Source of the DNA: Isoetes taiwanensis
Taxonomy: Eukaryota; Streptophyta; Lycopodiopsida; Isoetales; Isoetaceae
NCBI GenBank assembly: GCA_021234155.1
Contig: JAJEKV010000509.1
Coordinates: forward strand, 62,001 to 126,000
DNA length: 64,000 nt
Direction of reading: 5' to 3'
In this document: one piece after another, positions 33,990-43,612 of the stretch
Layout: each line of letters begins with the position of its first letter
How positions within the stretch are numbered: position 1 is the stretch's first letter
Position numbers and translations under genes: made by a program
Notes under the pieces: model-generated
Told to the model about the DNA's origin: nothing
The model's input: the letters and a program-made list of their open reading frames with translations, nothing else
The model's database searches: none

Positions 33990-34689
33990 TTGATGAACGC
34001 ATAAATGCAAACCTTGGTTGACGTGCCCATGTTACGGACTACAAATTTTTAATACTTTCGAGACATAAAACATAGTCTTCACTTGTTCTTCATTCTTGTT
34101 TAGAGCCTCACAAATGCAAGTTTCCAAACTACTTTGTGTTATAACCATGTGTGAGAAACAAAAACTGGACCGACTAACTAGCAATTTGAAATCAAGTATT
34201 ATGAAAAAAGGGCAGGTGGAAGTCTATGTGCCTTATGAGTCCCACCTTAAGGCCGGGCATTAATCATGGGCATGTAGAGTAGATGTAGTGGAGTGTCATG
34301 TGCAATTTGGATAAACCTTTATTCTTAAGACCAAAATCATATGACTTGAGCGTTGGCATTTGACAAAACTTGTGGAGCATATGCAATATTCCTAGCTTGG
34401 AGGTAAATATAAGGTAGAGGGTAGGTTACATGAATAATCTACTCAACATAAAATTAGGGTTAAGAGTAGGGTAAATTGGGATTAGATTTGGTGTAAAAGT
34501 AAGGAATAAAGTTATACTATTGTTGATGAGACATTAGCAACATGTGCACTGAGGTCAGAGTTGCTGTCAGATTCACCATGAGCTCTGGCGTGACAAATAT
34601 TTTTATCACAAGACATCTGTTGCTCAACATTGGCATGCTCAGGAGAGCCTGAGACAAATGAGGGAGACAGATTGTTGATAAAGTCGTTG
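33990..34689. other. non-coding
   Basis: AT-rich, no gene or repeat structure recognised. Confidence 0.4.
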
Positions 34690-34805
34690 TATAAGTATTC
34701 TATTGTTTTGAAGTAGCAATTTTGATTGATTGAAAAAAATAACAGACTTTAAAGTATTATTTAAGCCACTTCACCCTCCGACCATGGAGGGCAACCCTCC
34801 GTGCG
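34690..34805. repeat. repeat S, copy 3
   Basis: Third copy of the repeat at 32745 and 33477; it ends GTGCGCAGCACC and is followed by a (TTA)n run and the palindrome-linked repeats. Confidence 0.8.
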
Positions 34806-34835
34806 CAGCACCTTGTTTATTATTATTATTATTTT

Positions 34836-35045
34836 TTTGGGGTAGGTATACCCCCCAAATGGTGCCATTTCGGGGGTGCCGTCTTTGGGAGGTATACCCC
34901 CATTTAGGTTGTTTGCTGGGGAGTAGATATACCACCCAAATGGGGGGTTGGGGGGGAGGGGGAGCGGGAGGGGGGCAGGTATAACCCCAGGGGCACCCCG
35001 CATGGAGCCATTTGGGGAGCGCCAACGAGGGCAATTATACATGCC
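34836..35045. repeat. GGCGCC-family array 4 (GGTATACC linkers)
   Basis: Variant units AAATGGTGCCATTT and ATGGAGCCATTTGG with repeated GGTATACCCCCCAAATGG linkers and long G-runs. It is the same family as 19185-19545. It leads directly into coding sequence homologous to the start of the DUF7869-type gene. Confidence 0.75.
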
Positions 35046-35235
35046 ATTTGGGGTAAAGAGAGCCACCCTTCATGGCAAGGATGTTGATCCATTGAATGTA
35101 GCAATAGAGATCACGAAATCTGTGGTGCCATCTATTGAACTTCCAATCATATGCTGGGGTGCAGATAACATTGGTGAAGCAGTAGGTGCATTTATTCAGT
35201 TGCCAAAGAAGGATGTAAGACTGGTTGAGGCTTGT
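35046..35235 (+). pseudogene. truncated copy of the DUF7869-type transposon gene N terminus
   Basis: Reads TLHGKDVDPLNVAIEITKSV, then SIELPIICWGADNIGEAVGA and FIQLPKKDVRLVEA, clearly the same protein as at 6065-6220 (TLHGKDVHPMNVAIEV, RGADNIEEAVETFIEWPKRD). Here the first stretch is intact through the region where the other copy has a stop. The homology breaks after about 35235 and the rest of the gene is absent; the sequence goes straight into the dispersed repeat otherwise found 3' of the gene at 10731. Confidence 0.8.
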
Positions 35236-35397
35236 ATGCTACAAACATATGTATGATACATGTGTACTACTCACGTGTATCATACACCTGCAGAAGGTCT
35301 ATAAATCTATTCATGTATCTTAAAAATATATGTATGATACATGGGTGTCATACCTGTATACCTAACACATGCAGAAGGTGTATGATACCGAGTAAAT

Positions 35398-35580
35398 ACG
35401 TTTTCTAAATATTTCATGGTGTATACAACCCCTGCATAAGGTCTATGATACAGGGTATTGTACACGTGTATACAACCCCTGCATAAGGTCTATACAACCC
35501 CTGCATAAGGTCTATACAACCCCCAAAATAAAAAAATTCCAGTTTACTAAAAATTTTCCCATTATAATGAAATTGTGCTT
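35398..35580. repeat. dispersed repeat, copy 2, with internal tandem units
   Basis: Same ordered blocks as 10731-10885, with the word ACAACCCCTGCATAAGGTCT expanded to three or four tandem copies. Flanking 35240-35400 carries related ATGTATGATACA/CACGTGTAT words. Confidence 0.85.
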
Positions 35581-35602
35581 TATAAACTTCATGATCACCC
35601 TC

Positions 35603-35794
35603 TTAGTCCACTTGAGGATCCATAAGGATTGAGGAGTAAAGGACATGTGAGGATCCAAGCATGGCGTTGGTCATTGTCGCTCTGCCAGCCGTAGAAAGGG
35701 TTTTAAATGACTCTATATTTATTTTTTTGAGGACTCTCTTAAGAATAGGGGTCCATAACGCACAAGCATAAGGGGGAATGCACAGAAGCATCAT
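35603..35794 (-). pseudogene. possible LINE reverse-transcriptase fragment
   Basis: The minus strand reads FKTLSTAGRATMTNAMLGSS then HVLYSSILMD, similar to the LSLAGRxxLxxxVLxxxPxY block downstream of the catalytic core in plant LINE reverse transcriptases. It is short and isolated. Confidence 0.4.
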
Positions 35795-36194
35795 GGTCTT
35801 GCTGGAAAACCAAGAGCCAGAAAACTTTTGGTCGAGTTACGTGGCCATAGAAGGAAGTATTTATTCCCATTAAGCTCAATTCCTAATGCAGTGGTGAAGG
35901 AGGCAAGAATTTTCTTCAAATTGGCCAAACTCTGATTATCATACCTAAGAAATAAACAAGATGCCGATGCATCGAGAGGTTACTCTTTAAAATATGAGGA
36001 TGATGTTAGTTACCTCAAGCTAATATGATTTGATTCATTGTGGCTATGGCACACTTAAAGCGATGGATATAAGACCTAGAGATGTATTTGCACGACAAAA
36101 ATGTTAATAGACTGGAACTTGCAATTAAACATGTTACTATGCTTATTGATCGATCAAGCCTCATGAAATATCAATCATATATATGTTCTTATGT

Positions 36195-36620
36195 TTGTCG
36201 CGCTTATCCGACCGTCCGTTCGAGATCCTATGGCCCACGTGGCTTTGGGACATATCCTACGGCTCAGATGGCTTGGGAGATTCTATATATATTCTATATA
36301 GACGATCCTACGGTCCAGGTTGATTTGATCCTGATCGTCAGTTTGAGATCCTACGGCTCACGTTGCTTGGGGACACATCCTACGGCCCAGATGGCTTGGG
36401 AGTTTCTATATAGACTCTATGTAATCGATCCTACGGCCCAGGTTGCTCTTGATCCTGATCGTCGATCCAACATCCTACGGCTCACGTTGCTTGGCACATA
36501 TCTTACGGTCCACATGGCTTTGGGAATTATATGTAATAGATCCTACGGCTCATATTGCTTTTATGTGGTGAGATCTTGATCGTTGATCGAGTCTAAGATC
36601 CTAAGGCTCATGTTGAATGC
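36195..36620. repeat. degenerate tandem repeat, TCCTACGGCTCA unit
   Basis: At least eight occurrences of GATCCTACGGC(C/T)CA or close variants followed by (C/G)(A/G)T(G/T)(G/T)CTT, spaced about 40-70 bp. The 165-codon open frame across it (36082-36579) is a by-product of the repeat. Confidence 0.8.
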
Positions 36621-36649
36621 TCGTCCCTTAAGGAAAGGCTTCTAAAATT

Positions 36650-36726
36650 TTTTATGTTATTGGGGAGATTCAAACCCTAGACCTCAACCCCCCAAACCCC
36701 CCACTCTAACCACTAGACCAAGCATT
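36650..36726 (-). other. tRNA-like (possible tRNA-derived SINE head)
   Basis: The minus strand reads GGTCTAGTGGTTAGAGTG, matching a polymerase III A box, then a G-rich stretch and CTAGGGTTTGAATCTCC, matching a B box (GGTTCGAATCC with one change). Spacing between boxes (about 30-35 nt) is tRNA-like. The anticodon arm cannot be folded because of G-runs, so it is a tRNA pseudogene or a SINE head, not a working tRNA. Confidence 0.45.
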
Positions 36727-36789
36727 AATTCCATAAATGATTTATGTTTCAAATATACTTAAGGGTAATGTTCTAATTAAGATAAAATA

Positions 36790-37510
36790 GAATATAACAT
36801 TCTAGATTAGAAAGTTCCAGAATATTCTAGAATGTTTTGGAATATAAGAGAATCTAGGGGGAATTTAAGAGAATCCTTCCAGAAAGTAGGGGAATCTAAT
36901 AAGTTCTAGAATGTAGGGGAATCTTCGGAAATGTAAGGGAATAGGAAAATACTTCCAGAAAGTTCTAGGATGTTTTGAAAGTTTCAGAATGCTCCAGAAA
37001 GTTCTAGAATGTTCTAGAAATTTCTAGAATGTAAGAGAATCCAGGAGAATTAAAGGGAATATAAGGAAATCTCATAAATTGTAAGAGAATGTAGGAAAAT
37101 ATTTACAAGTCTAACGGAATCTCTTAAAATCTAGTTGAATCTAAGGGAATCTTCATAATATCTAAGGGAATCTAAGAAAATCTTGATGAAATCTTAGAGT
37201 TTTTTTTAAGGTTTTGCAAAGAGCCACAATAGAATGTTCTAAAATGTTTCATAATAAAGGTGTACAATGTAAATCTTGAAAAAAAAATGTTCCAGATGCT
37301 CAGGGCAAGCGCCTGAGTCTAAAAATAGAAAGTGTTTTAGAAATGTTGCACAGATCCAAAATAGATTATTTTGGAAGGTTCTAAATGCTCATGGGTAAGC
37401 ACCTCAATCAAAATAGAAAATTCTAAGAGAATCTAGGGGAATCTTCATAGATGCTAAATATAGTACATAGAATGTTGAAGAATATAGAGGAATGACAAGA
37501 GAATCTCAGT
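36790..37510. repeat. GAATGT/GAATCT array with perfect GAA/TTC blocks
   Basis: A dense array of GAATCT, AGAATGT and TTCTAGAA words, related to the array at 10940-12640. Two blocks are perfect five-base-phase alternations of GAA and TTC: 36810-36832 (five units) and 36997-37029 (seven units). No coding sequence. Confidence 0.8.
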
Positions 37511-39287
37511 AGAATCGTTGGTTACCTAGAGCATGACAGGGCCTTGCACCGTAAGAACGTGCTAAAACTGGAACAATGCACCGTAGGACGTGTTAAATTT
37601 CTTGTATATATATATTTTTTTGCAAAATGAACAAGCATAATGTATTATGAGCTTTGTCTTAATCATATAGTACGAGAATTTAGTTCACCACTACACTGCA
37701 CTCTCTATCAAAATTACTATGAGCTTTGTCTTGGGTCTTTATTGTAATGCACTATCTATCAAAATTACCATGAGTTTTGTCTTGGGTCTTTATTGTAATG
37801 CAGTTCATCACTACAATATACTATCAACCATGAAAATTGTAGGAAAAAATATTAATATGTAAAAAAAGAATTGTTGTCTGTGTACAAGGCGTTTACCAAA
37901 ATATGCACATCCACTGATGGTAGCGAGGGATTTCCCTTCATGGGATGCAAAAATGTCATAAGAGATGGACAAGTACGCACCATTCTACAAATATTTCAAA
38001 ATCCAAAATACCAACAATCAAGAATAAAACCAATTGACTAAATAAATTCAATAACAATAAACCACCAATAAAGAGTACAATAATCCCACAACCAACTTAT
38101 CCAAAGAAGTAAAAGCTTACAAATAGAAAATGCTAGATAAAATGAAATACAAAAACAAGAAATATTGCTTCTTCAAATGAACAAAGGGAAAGATTAGCCA
38201 CCAATAGCAATATAATGACACCAAATTTAAATGAAAACCTAACAACTCTTACCTGCTAAAGCCTCCTGGTGTGCATCTTGCTAATTATCTTAATCATAAC
38301 TTATTTTAACTATAAAATCTACTAACTTTTAATCTAACAATTGCAGAAATGAGAAAACCCTTTGAAAATTGAGTTCCAGTTAATCTATGTTCTTAGCTAT
38401 CAAATTTGCTGAGTATTATTTATTACATACTCCCATTCGTGGCAAGATTATTATGATATATTTTCTAGAAGAAATTATAGCAAAACATATTCAAGATCAG
38501 AGGTAAAGATGATGTCAGAAGGAAGGTAGGCCCAAGCAGCATGGTGGTGGCTAGAATCCACTCTATTGTGTCTATGCTCAAATCTAGATCTTGGAATTCA
38601 TCTTGATCGTGAAGTTATGAGTGCTCTCATCTTATCTTGTAAGCTCACACCTTCTAAAGATGAGGAAGAGTATTGCATTAATCCGGATAGTAATAAGTCT
38701 GTTGTGCTTCTTTATTAGGTCCTATAGGCTGGCTGGCCTTTGTGGACAATAAAACCATTCAATTCAATTCAATGGAAAGAACCTTTTTTTCTGTTTTCAA
38801 AAATGTAGAGAGGATTCTTGCTATTTTTTTTTCCAATTGCAGGATTTCTATCCTAAGAATAAATTATTGTAACATGTTTTCCTAAACAGTTCAATATGCA
38901 ATATAATCAGGAGAACAAGTCTAGTAGCAAAAACCGTGATCATCCACTACTAGGTTATAATTTCCACATAGAAGGTAAGGCCATAGGTTTGCATAATGAC
39001 TTCCAACTGCTTCACATTTTTAAATTTTTGTCTTATATAAGTTGCAAATTTTTCTTGAATTTTAGTGTATGGTTTACCATGTGAACTTGATAAATGTTGA
39101 GGTTTAGCCAATCAACTAGAACAAACCCAATCATTGCACAGCTTCACATGTAGAAGAAGATATGAACATCTGAATTTTTATTCCTAGCACGGTAAGTTTT
39201 CAATGACAAGCTGAATTGTGCTTTAATTATCCCGATAATGAATAAAAATTGAAAATTTGTCTATCATTGCTCCCCCCTCCTTTAAAA
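37511..39287. other. non-coding; short tandem duplications
   Basis: A duplicated unit of about 75 bp (ATGAG(C/T)TTTGTCTTGGGTCT...GTAATGCA) occurs at about 37725-37805. A CATTCAATTCAATTCAATGG tail at about 38755 resembles LINE 3' tails. No convincing gene; the open stretch at 38896-39084 is not recognised. Confidence 0.4.
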
Positions 39288-40990
39288 TCACACTGTGGAC
39301 TTCACCCCTAGGGCCCATGCCAAGAAAGCTTTCTGCACCTGCTCCAAGTCATTCCAAGTGGCGAGGGAAATCACAGGGCCCCAGGCCTCGACCCCATATA
39401 GAAGCACGGGTTCTACTAGCACCTTGAGTAAGTGCGATTGGTGGGCCCAATCATACAGCTCTGCCTTGTGGCTATTGTTTTGCATTGCATAGAGTGCCTT
39501 CCAACATGCTGCGGCTCGCAGCCGAATGGAATTGTCCCAATTCATGGCCGATGGGAACTCCACACCCAAATATTTGTAAGGGACACCACTTCAACATTTT
39601 GGCCACGATAAGTTAGGATTGGGGCTCTTGGCTGGCGTACGGACAATACGAGAACTACCTTGGTCTTGGCTAAGTTGACGCGCATGTCAGTCATCTGGCA
39701 AAATGTGTCCAGGGCATCGAGATGGCGTTGCATATCTGCCGGAGTGTGCGCTAGGAGGTCTACATCATCAGCATAGATCAGCCGCCTGGTGATCTGGCAT
39801 AGGAGTTGAGCCCAGTTCCTCCATTACCAGCAAGCCATCTCTCCAACTGATCAATATACAGGTCAAATAGTATGGGAGAGAGGGGGCATACCTGGCGGAC
39901 CCCGATACTGCTCTCGAATAGTTGGATCGCTAGTTGCAGTCGTCCTGTGCATGTCTCATATAACCTGTACACCACATTCTGCAGTTTGGCAGGGACGTCT
40001 AGCTACTGCAGTCTTGTCCACAGCTTTTCCCGAGGCACAGTGTCAAAAGCCTTGGTGAAGCCTATGAAGCAGCAATACAGATCTTGTCGACGATTCTTGC
40101 TGTCCTCGACCAGAGTCCGCAGCGTGAAGATATGATCTATGGTTGAGTATCTCAGCCTGAATCCCGCCTGCGTGAGTGCCCGCACTTCTATTGCCTCTGC
40201 CCATCCTATCAACTGCCGTTCGAGGATTTCGGCGAGGAGCTTTGCAAATACTGAGCTGATCATGATGGTTTGGTAATTGGCTCGGCAGTGTGGATCTCCT
40301 GCCTTGTGGATTGGGACAACCCTGCTAGTGGTCCATTGTGGGGGAAAAACTTCCCGCAATGCCTTGTTGAACATGTCGGTTAGTACCGGTGCCATGGATG
40401 GTCCTGCCCACTCGAGTAACTCCACCTGTATGCCATCAAGGTCTGGTGCTTTTCCATTGGCTGGACGTTGCAGCTCCTATGCTACCTCCGCCTCTATGAT
40501 TTCCAAAGACCGGGCCCCTGTTGGGGGGGGGAGGGGGTAATGCCGCTCGTGCACCCTCAGGGTTGTAGAGCTGCTATAGGTATTGCCCCCACTAGTCTAG
40601 GGTGATGTTTCCTGTGGGCAGCACTGGCCTCCTGTGCACTCTTCGCCAGAAGGTCCTGGGATGCCGTTCCAGGAGGAAGAACATTTTCTGTTGATGGACC
40701 GCAATGTACCTGGCCTTTCTAGCCTTAAGGAAAGTGCGGTATTGCTTCTGCATCCGGGCATATAGCAGGATCTGTGACTTGGCGGAGCCAGCGTTTGCAT
40801 TCTTTGTACTCGGCATCAAACCACTGGTTATGCGGAAAGGCCGTAGCTCTCGAGTTTTGCCGGGGGCGACTTCTCCCAAAACATCTCTCTGCAGCAGCCC
40901 CGAGGACATCAATGAGCCTGCCTGCCTGCTGCTCCAGTTTGAGCACTATGAGATGCTTGCCAGATCCTCCGTAAGCATCTGGGAGTAAGT
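39288..40990 (-). pseudogene. LINE (non-LTR retrotransposon) reverse transcriptase relic
   Basis: Minus-strand frames, N to C: a linker before RT (KNANAGSAKSQILLYARMQK, RHPRTFWRRVHRRPVLPTGN); the RT core with PPQWTTSRVVPIHKAGDPHC, RANYQTIMISSVFAKLLAEI, ALTQAGFRLRYSTIDHIFTL and CFIGFTKAFDTVPREKLWTR; IGVRQVCPLSPILFDLYIDQ; the catalytic box LIYADDVDLLAH (near 39755-39785); then LLYGVEAWGP after the core. That is the classic order of non-LTR RT motifs, catalytic Asp pair included. An in-frame stop near 40480 and frameshifts near 39590, 39780 and 40000 inactivate it. No endonuclease domain or 3' tail is attached, so both ends are truncated. Confidence 0.85.
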
Positions 40991-40999
40991 ATAAGCGCG

Positions 41000-42672
41000 C
41001 TCATGGTCCAGTTTGAGCTGGGGCATATAAAAATAAGCTCGTGAAAATAAGGATGTGAAACCAATACAAAAATAAGCTCCTGAAAAGAGCAAACGACATG
41101 GCAAAAAAAATAAAAAATGAGAGTCTGTACATGCCCATTACTGGTCCATAGTTCATTCAAATATCGATAATATTCTTATGTTAGTCCATTTCAAGTTGAG
41201 CTTTGGGACATGAGTAGAAACTGGACCACAAAAAATATTTGTTGCTCATTATCTTGAGGATTGCACTAGAATAGATAGCATCAATTATATTATGTCTTCC
41301 ATGTTTATTCTATATTTGTGCCTTAAAATGTGACTTTATAAAATCACATCCTCAAAATATCTCATATCAAGAAACCAAAGCAAAAAGAACCAAAGAAAAA
41401 TATGAAAAACTTTTACCATAAAAAATCAAGATAGACTACTATCTACAGTCTAGTTGCAGACCATCATTGGTCCAAATGACTGAAAGTTTAAAATTACTAA
41501 TGATGCCATCTTAATCAATTTTGATCTCAACATTCGCATATAGTTTACTTGTATGATTTTCTATAGGACAAAATTAATGGATGGGGTTAGCTTGCATAAT
41601 TTAAGGGTAAGGTTGAAGCCAAAAAATTGAGAATTTATGCGGCAGTTATGACCAATTGAACCTACATGGACTTTCACTTACATCTTTCAAAAATCATGTG
41701 ATCGAAGCTAAAAAGCCATAGTATCATTCTATGGGGCAAAATGGATAAGGCTAATGAGAGATATATGCTCTAGATTGGTCCCGTGGACCATAAATGGTGA
41801 TGAGTGCTTATATAAATTAAAACCTTAGAAATAACATGTTATTTTAACATGTAACTAGAGATTTCTATCGTTAAAAGAGGTTCGCATCCATGCAAAATAT
41901 AATATACATGAAAGATAACATAAATGTAACATTATTCTACTTAGACGATAATTCTTTATAGCAGTAACACAGATATGAAGTTTATGCTAGTAAGAAATAA
42001 GCAAATTTCGCGGTATTTTCTTCAGTAAGATTATACAAACCTATATAAGAGATCTCTATATATGTCATTTCTCACATCTATTTTAAAAGGCTTATTTGGG
42101 GAAAGGTAGTGTCTCTTTCTATGAACCAAAGAAGCATACATGAAATGTCATATGGTCTATTTACATATTGTCATGGCTAAACTTCACAACATCCACTTGA
42201 ATTCATCAATAAACATCACTAACTATAATCAGTGTGGAGTTTTGGACCTATAATTATGGAGTTGACTGAACTTTCTATGCTTTAATGTGTTAATCCAGCT
42301 GGTGTACATTTGGACCTATAATTATGGAGTTGACTGAACTTTCTATGCTTTAATGTGTTAATCTAGCTGGTGTACATCATGTTTGAATTCCAAAAATTGC
42401 ATGATTACACCGTAATTACACTATATGTAAGTTAATAAGAATTTTTATGTAGATATAAGTAGAACGCATAATTTATTACCCTCATGGTATTATGAATGGT
42501 TGTTATTGGAGCATTTTAACATATACTTTTGTCCAGAATTTTGTATAGTAGATTCTTTTAGTAAATATTGAGGTTAACATGACTTATGAACACTCTAAAA
42601 AATAATGAAACTATAGCTCGTATAGTTAGCAACTCATAGCCACAAGAATTAAGTCAAAACTTGTTATAATAA
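41000..42672. other. non-coding; 67-bp tandem duplication at 42241-42376
   Basis: AT-rich. The unit beginning TTTGGACCTATAATTATGGA is duplicated head to tail (42241 and 42308) with one C/T change. Nothing else is seen before the Harbinger element. Confidence 0.6.
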
Positions 42673-42730
42673 GGGGCCATTCACACCGGCGGTTAGGTTA
42701 AGTTTAGTTAAGAAAAATTAACTAGCTTGT
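42673..42730. repeat. Harbinger left TIR and subterminal repeat
   Basis: GGGGCCATTCACACC is matched in reverse complement at the right end with one mismatch in the first 15 bases. It is followed by GGTTAGGTTAAGTTTAGTTA. Confidence 0.9.
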
Positions 42731-43165
42731 TAAACCTAACTATGACAATAATATTCGCACCTAAAAAGGTTAGGTTTCAGTAAAATCTTTTAACCTAACT
42801 ACGATGTGCTAAATTATTTTCAGACCAGCACAGTTAAGTTTGGCAATTTTTAACCTAACAATTTACATCGGTGGTTGTTCAGACATGACACATTAAGTTA
42901 CTGTTAACTGCAATGTTAACAGAATTGCCTTCAGACCAACCTTCGGTTAAGTTACAATTTTAACTTAACCAAACTGCTTTCAGATATATCTTCAGTTAAG
43001 TTTATAATTTTAACTTAACCAGCAATGCAATCGAATGCTTAGTGCCACAAGACAACATAGTAGTAAATAATCTAAGCCTAAATCCTTTTCTCATTAATTT
43101 CTATGCAAATAGACAAAATCCTGCATACAAAATTAACAGCACCGAAATGCATGATTGAGCATTCT

Positions 43166-43482
43166 CTACTGGTCTTCCTCTTCAGGAATCTGACAGACTG
43201 GCAAGAAATACGTGTCTAATTGCCAATACTTGTGGGAAATTCCTTCCCAAGTATTTGCGTCAAAGTAATCCTTTACTGGCAAAGAAATAAATTGCATCAA
43301 CAAACCTAAGTGAGCAAGTTCCAAAGCGACAACTTGACAATACACAACATGAAAGAAAGGATTTGTTCCACAAAGACCATTAAAGAATGAATATATTCCT
43401 CCTGACTTAAGCAATTTTGGTAAATAAGAATGGAACTCCCTTAGATCCTCATAATGCTCACTGTATGTGTCAAAAAATATAC
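43166..43482 (-). pseudogene. captured last exon of RMT2-like arginine N-methyltransferase
   Basis: The minus strand starts after a clean acceptor (TTTTTGGCAG, 43483-43492) with IFFDTYSEHYEDLREFHSYL, PKLLKSGGIYSFFNGLCGTN, FFHVVYCQVVALELAHLGLL, and ends YWQLDTYFLPVCQIPEEEDQ then stop (43166-43168). This closely follows the C-terminal methyltransferase portion of plant homologues of Rmt2 (protein-arginine N5-methyltransferase, often fused to ankyrin repeats). The S-adenosylmethionine-binding half is absent. The exon is open throughout. It lies between the left TIR and the transposase stop codon, on the transposase strand. A strong donor (CAG before GTAAGT, 43602-43608) lies just past the transposase stop, so it could be spliced on as a 3' exon. 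Confidence 0.8.
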
Positions 43483-43612
43483 CTGCCAAAAAGCAGAAAA
43501 CTTATCACTCAAAGATCAGCAAACATTTGCATATGATTGATCCCATAAACAAGCAGCCCAACATATTTAATGAGCTCACAAACTAATCTGTTTCATGTCA
43601 GACTTACCTGTC

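Noticed and set aside
36082-36579. 165-codon plus-strand open frame
   Set aside because: Coincides with a tandem repeat and has internally repetitive translation (SYGSRCLGTHPT-like units).
36650-36726. Functional tRNA gene
   Set aside because: Homopolymer G-runs replace the anticodon arm and no acceptor stem can be formed.
43166-43482. Independent host arginine methyltransferase gene
   Set aside because: Only the last exon is present and it lies inside the Harbinger TIRs, so capture is the simpler reading.
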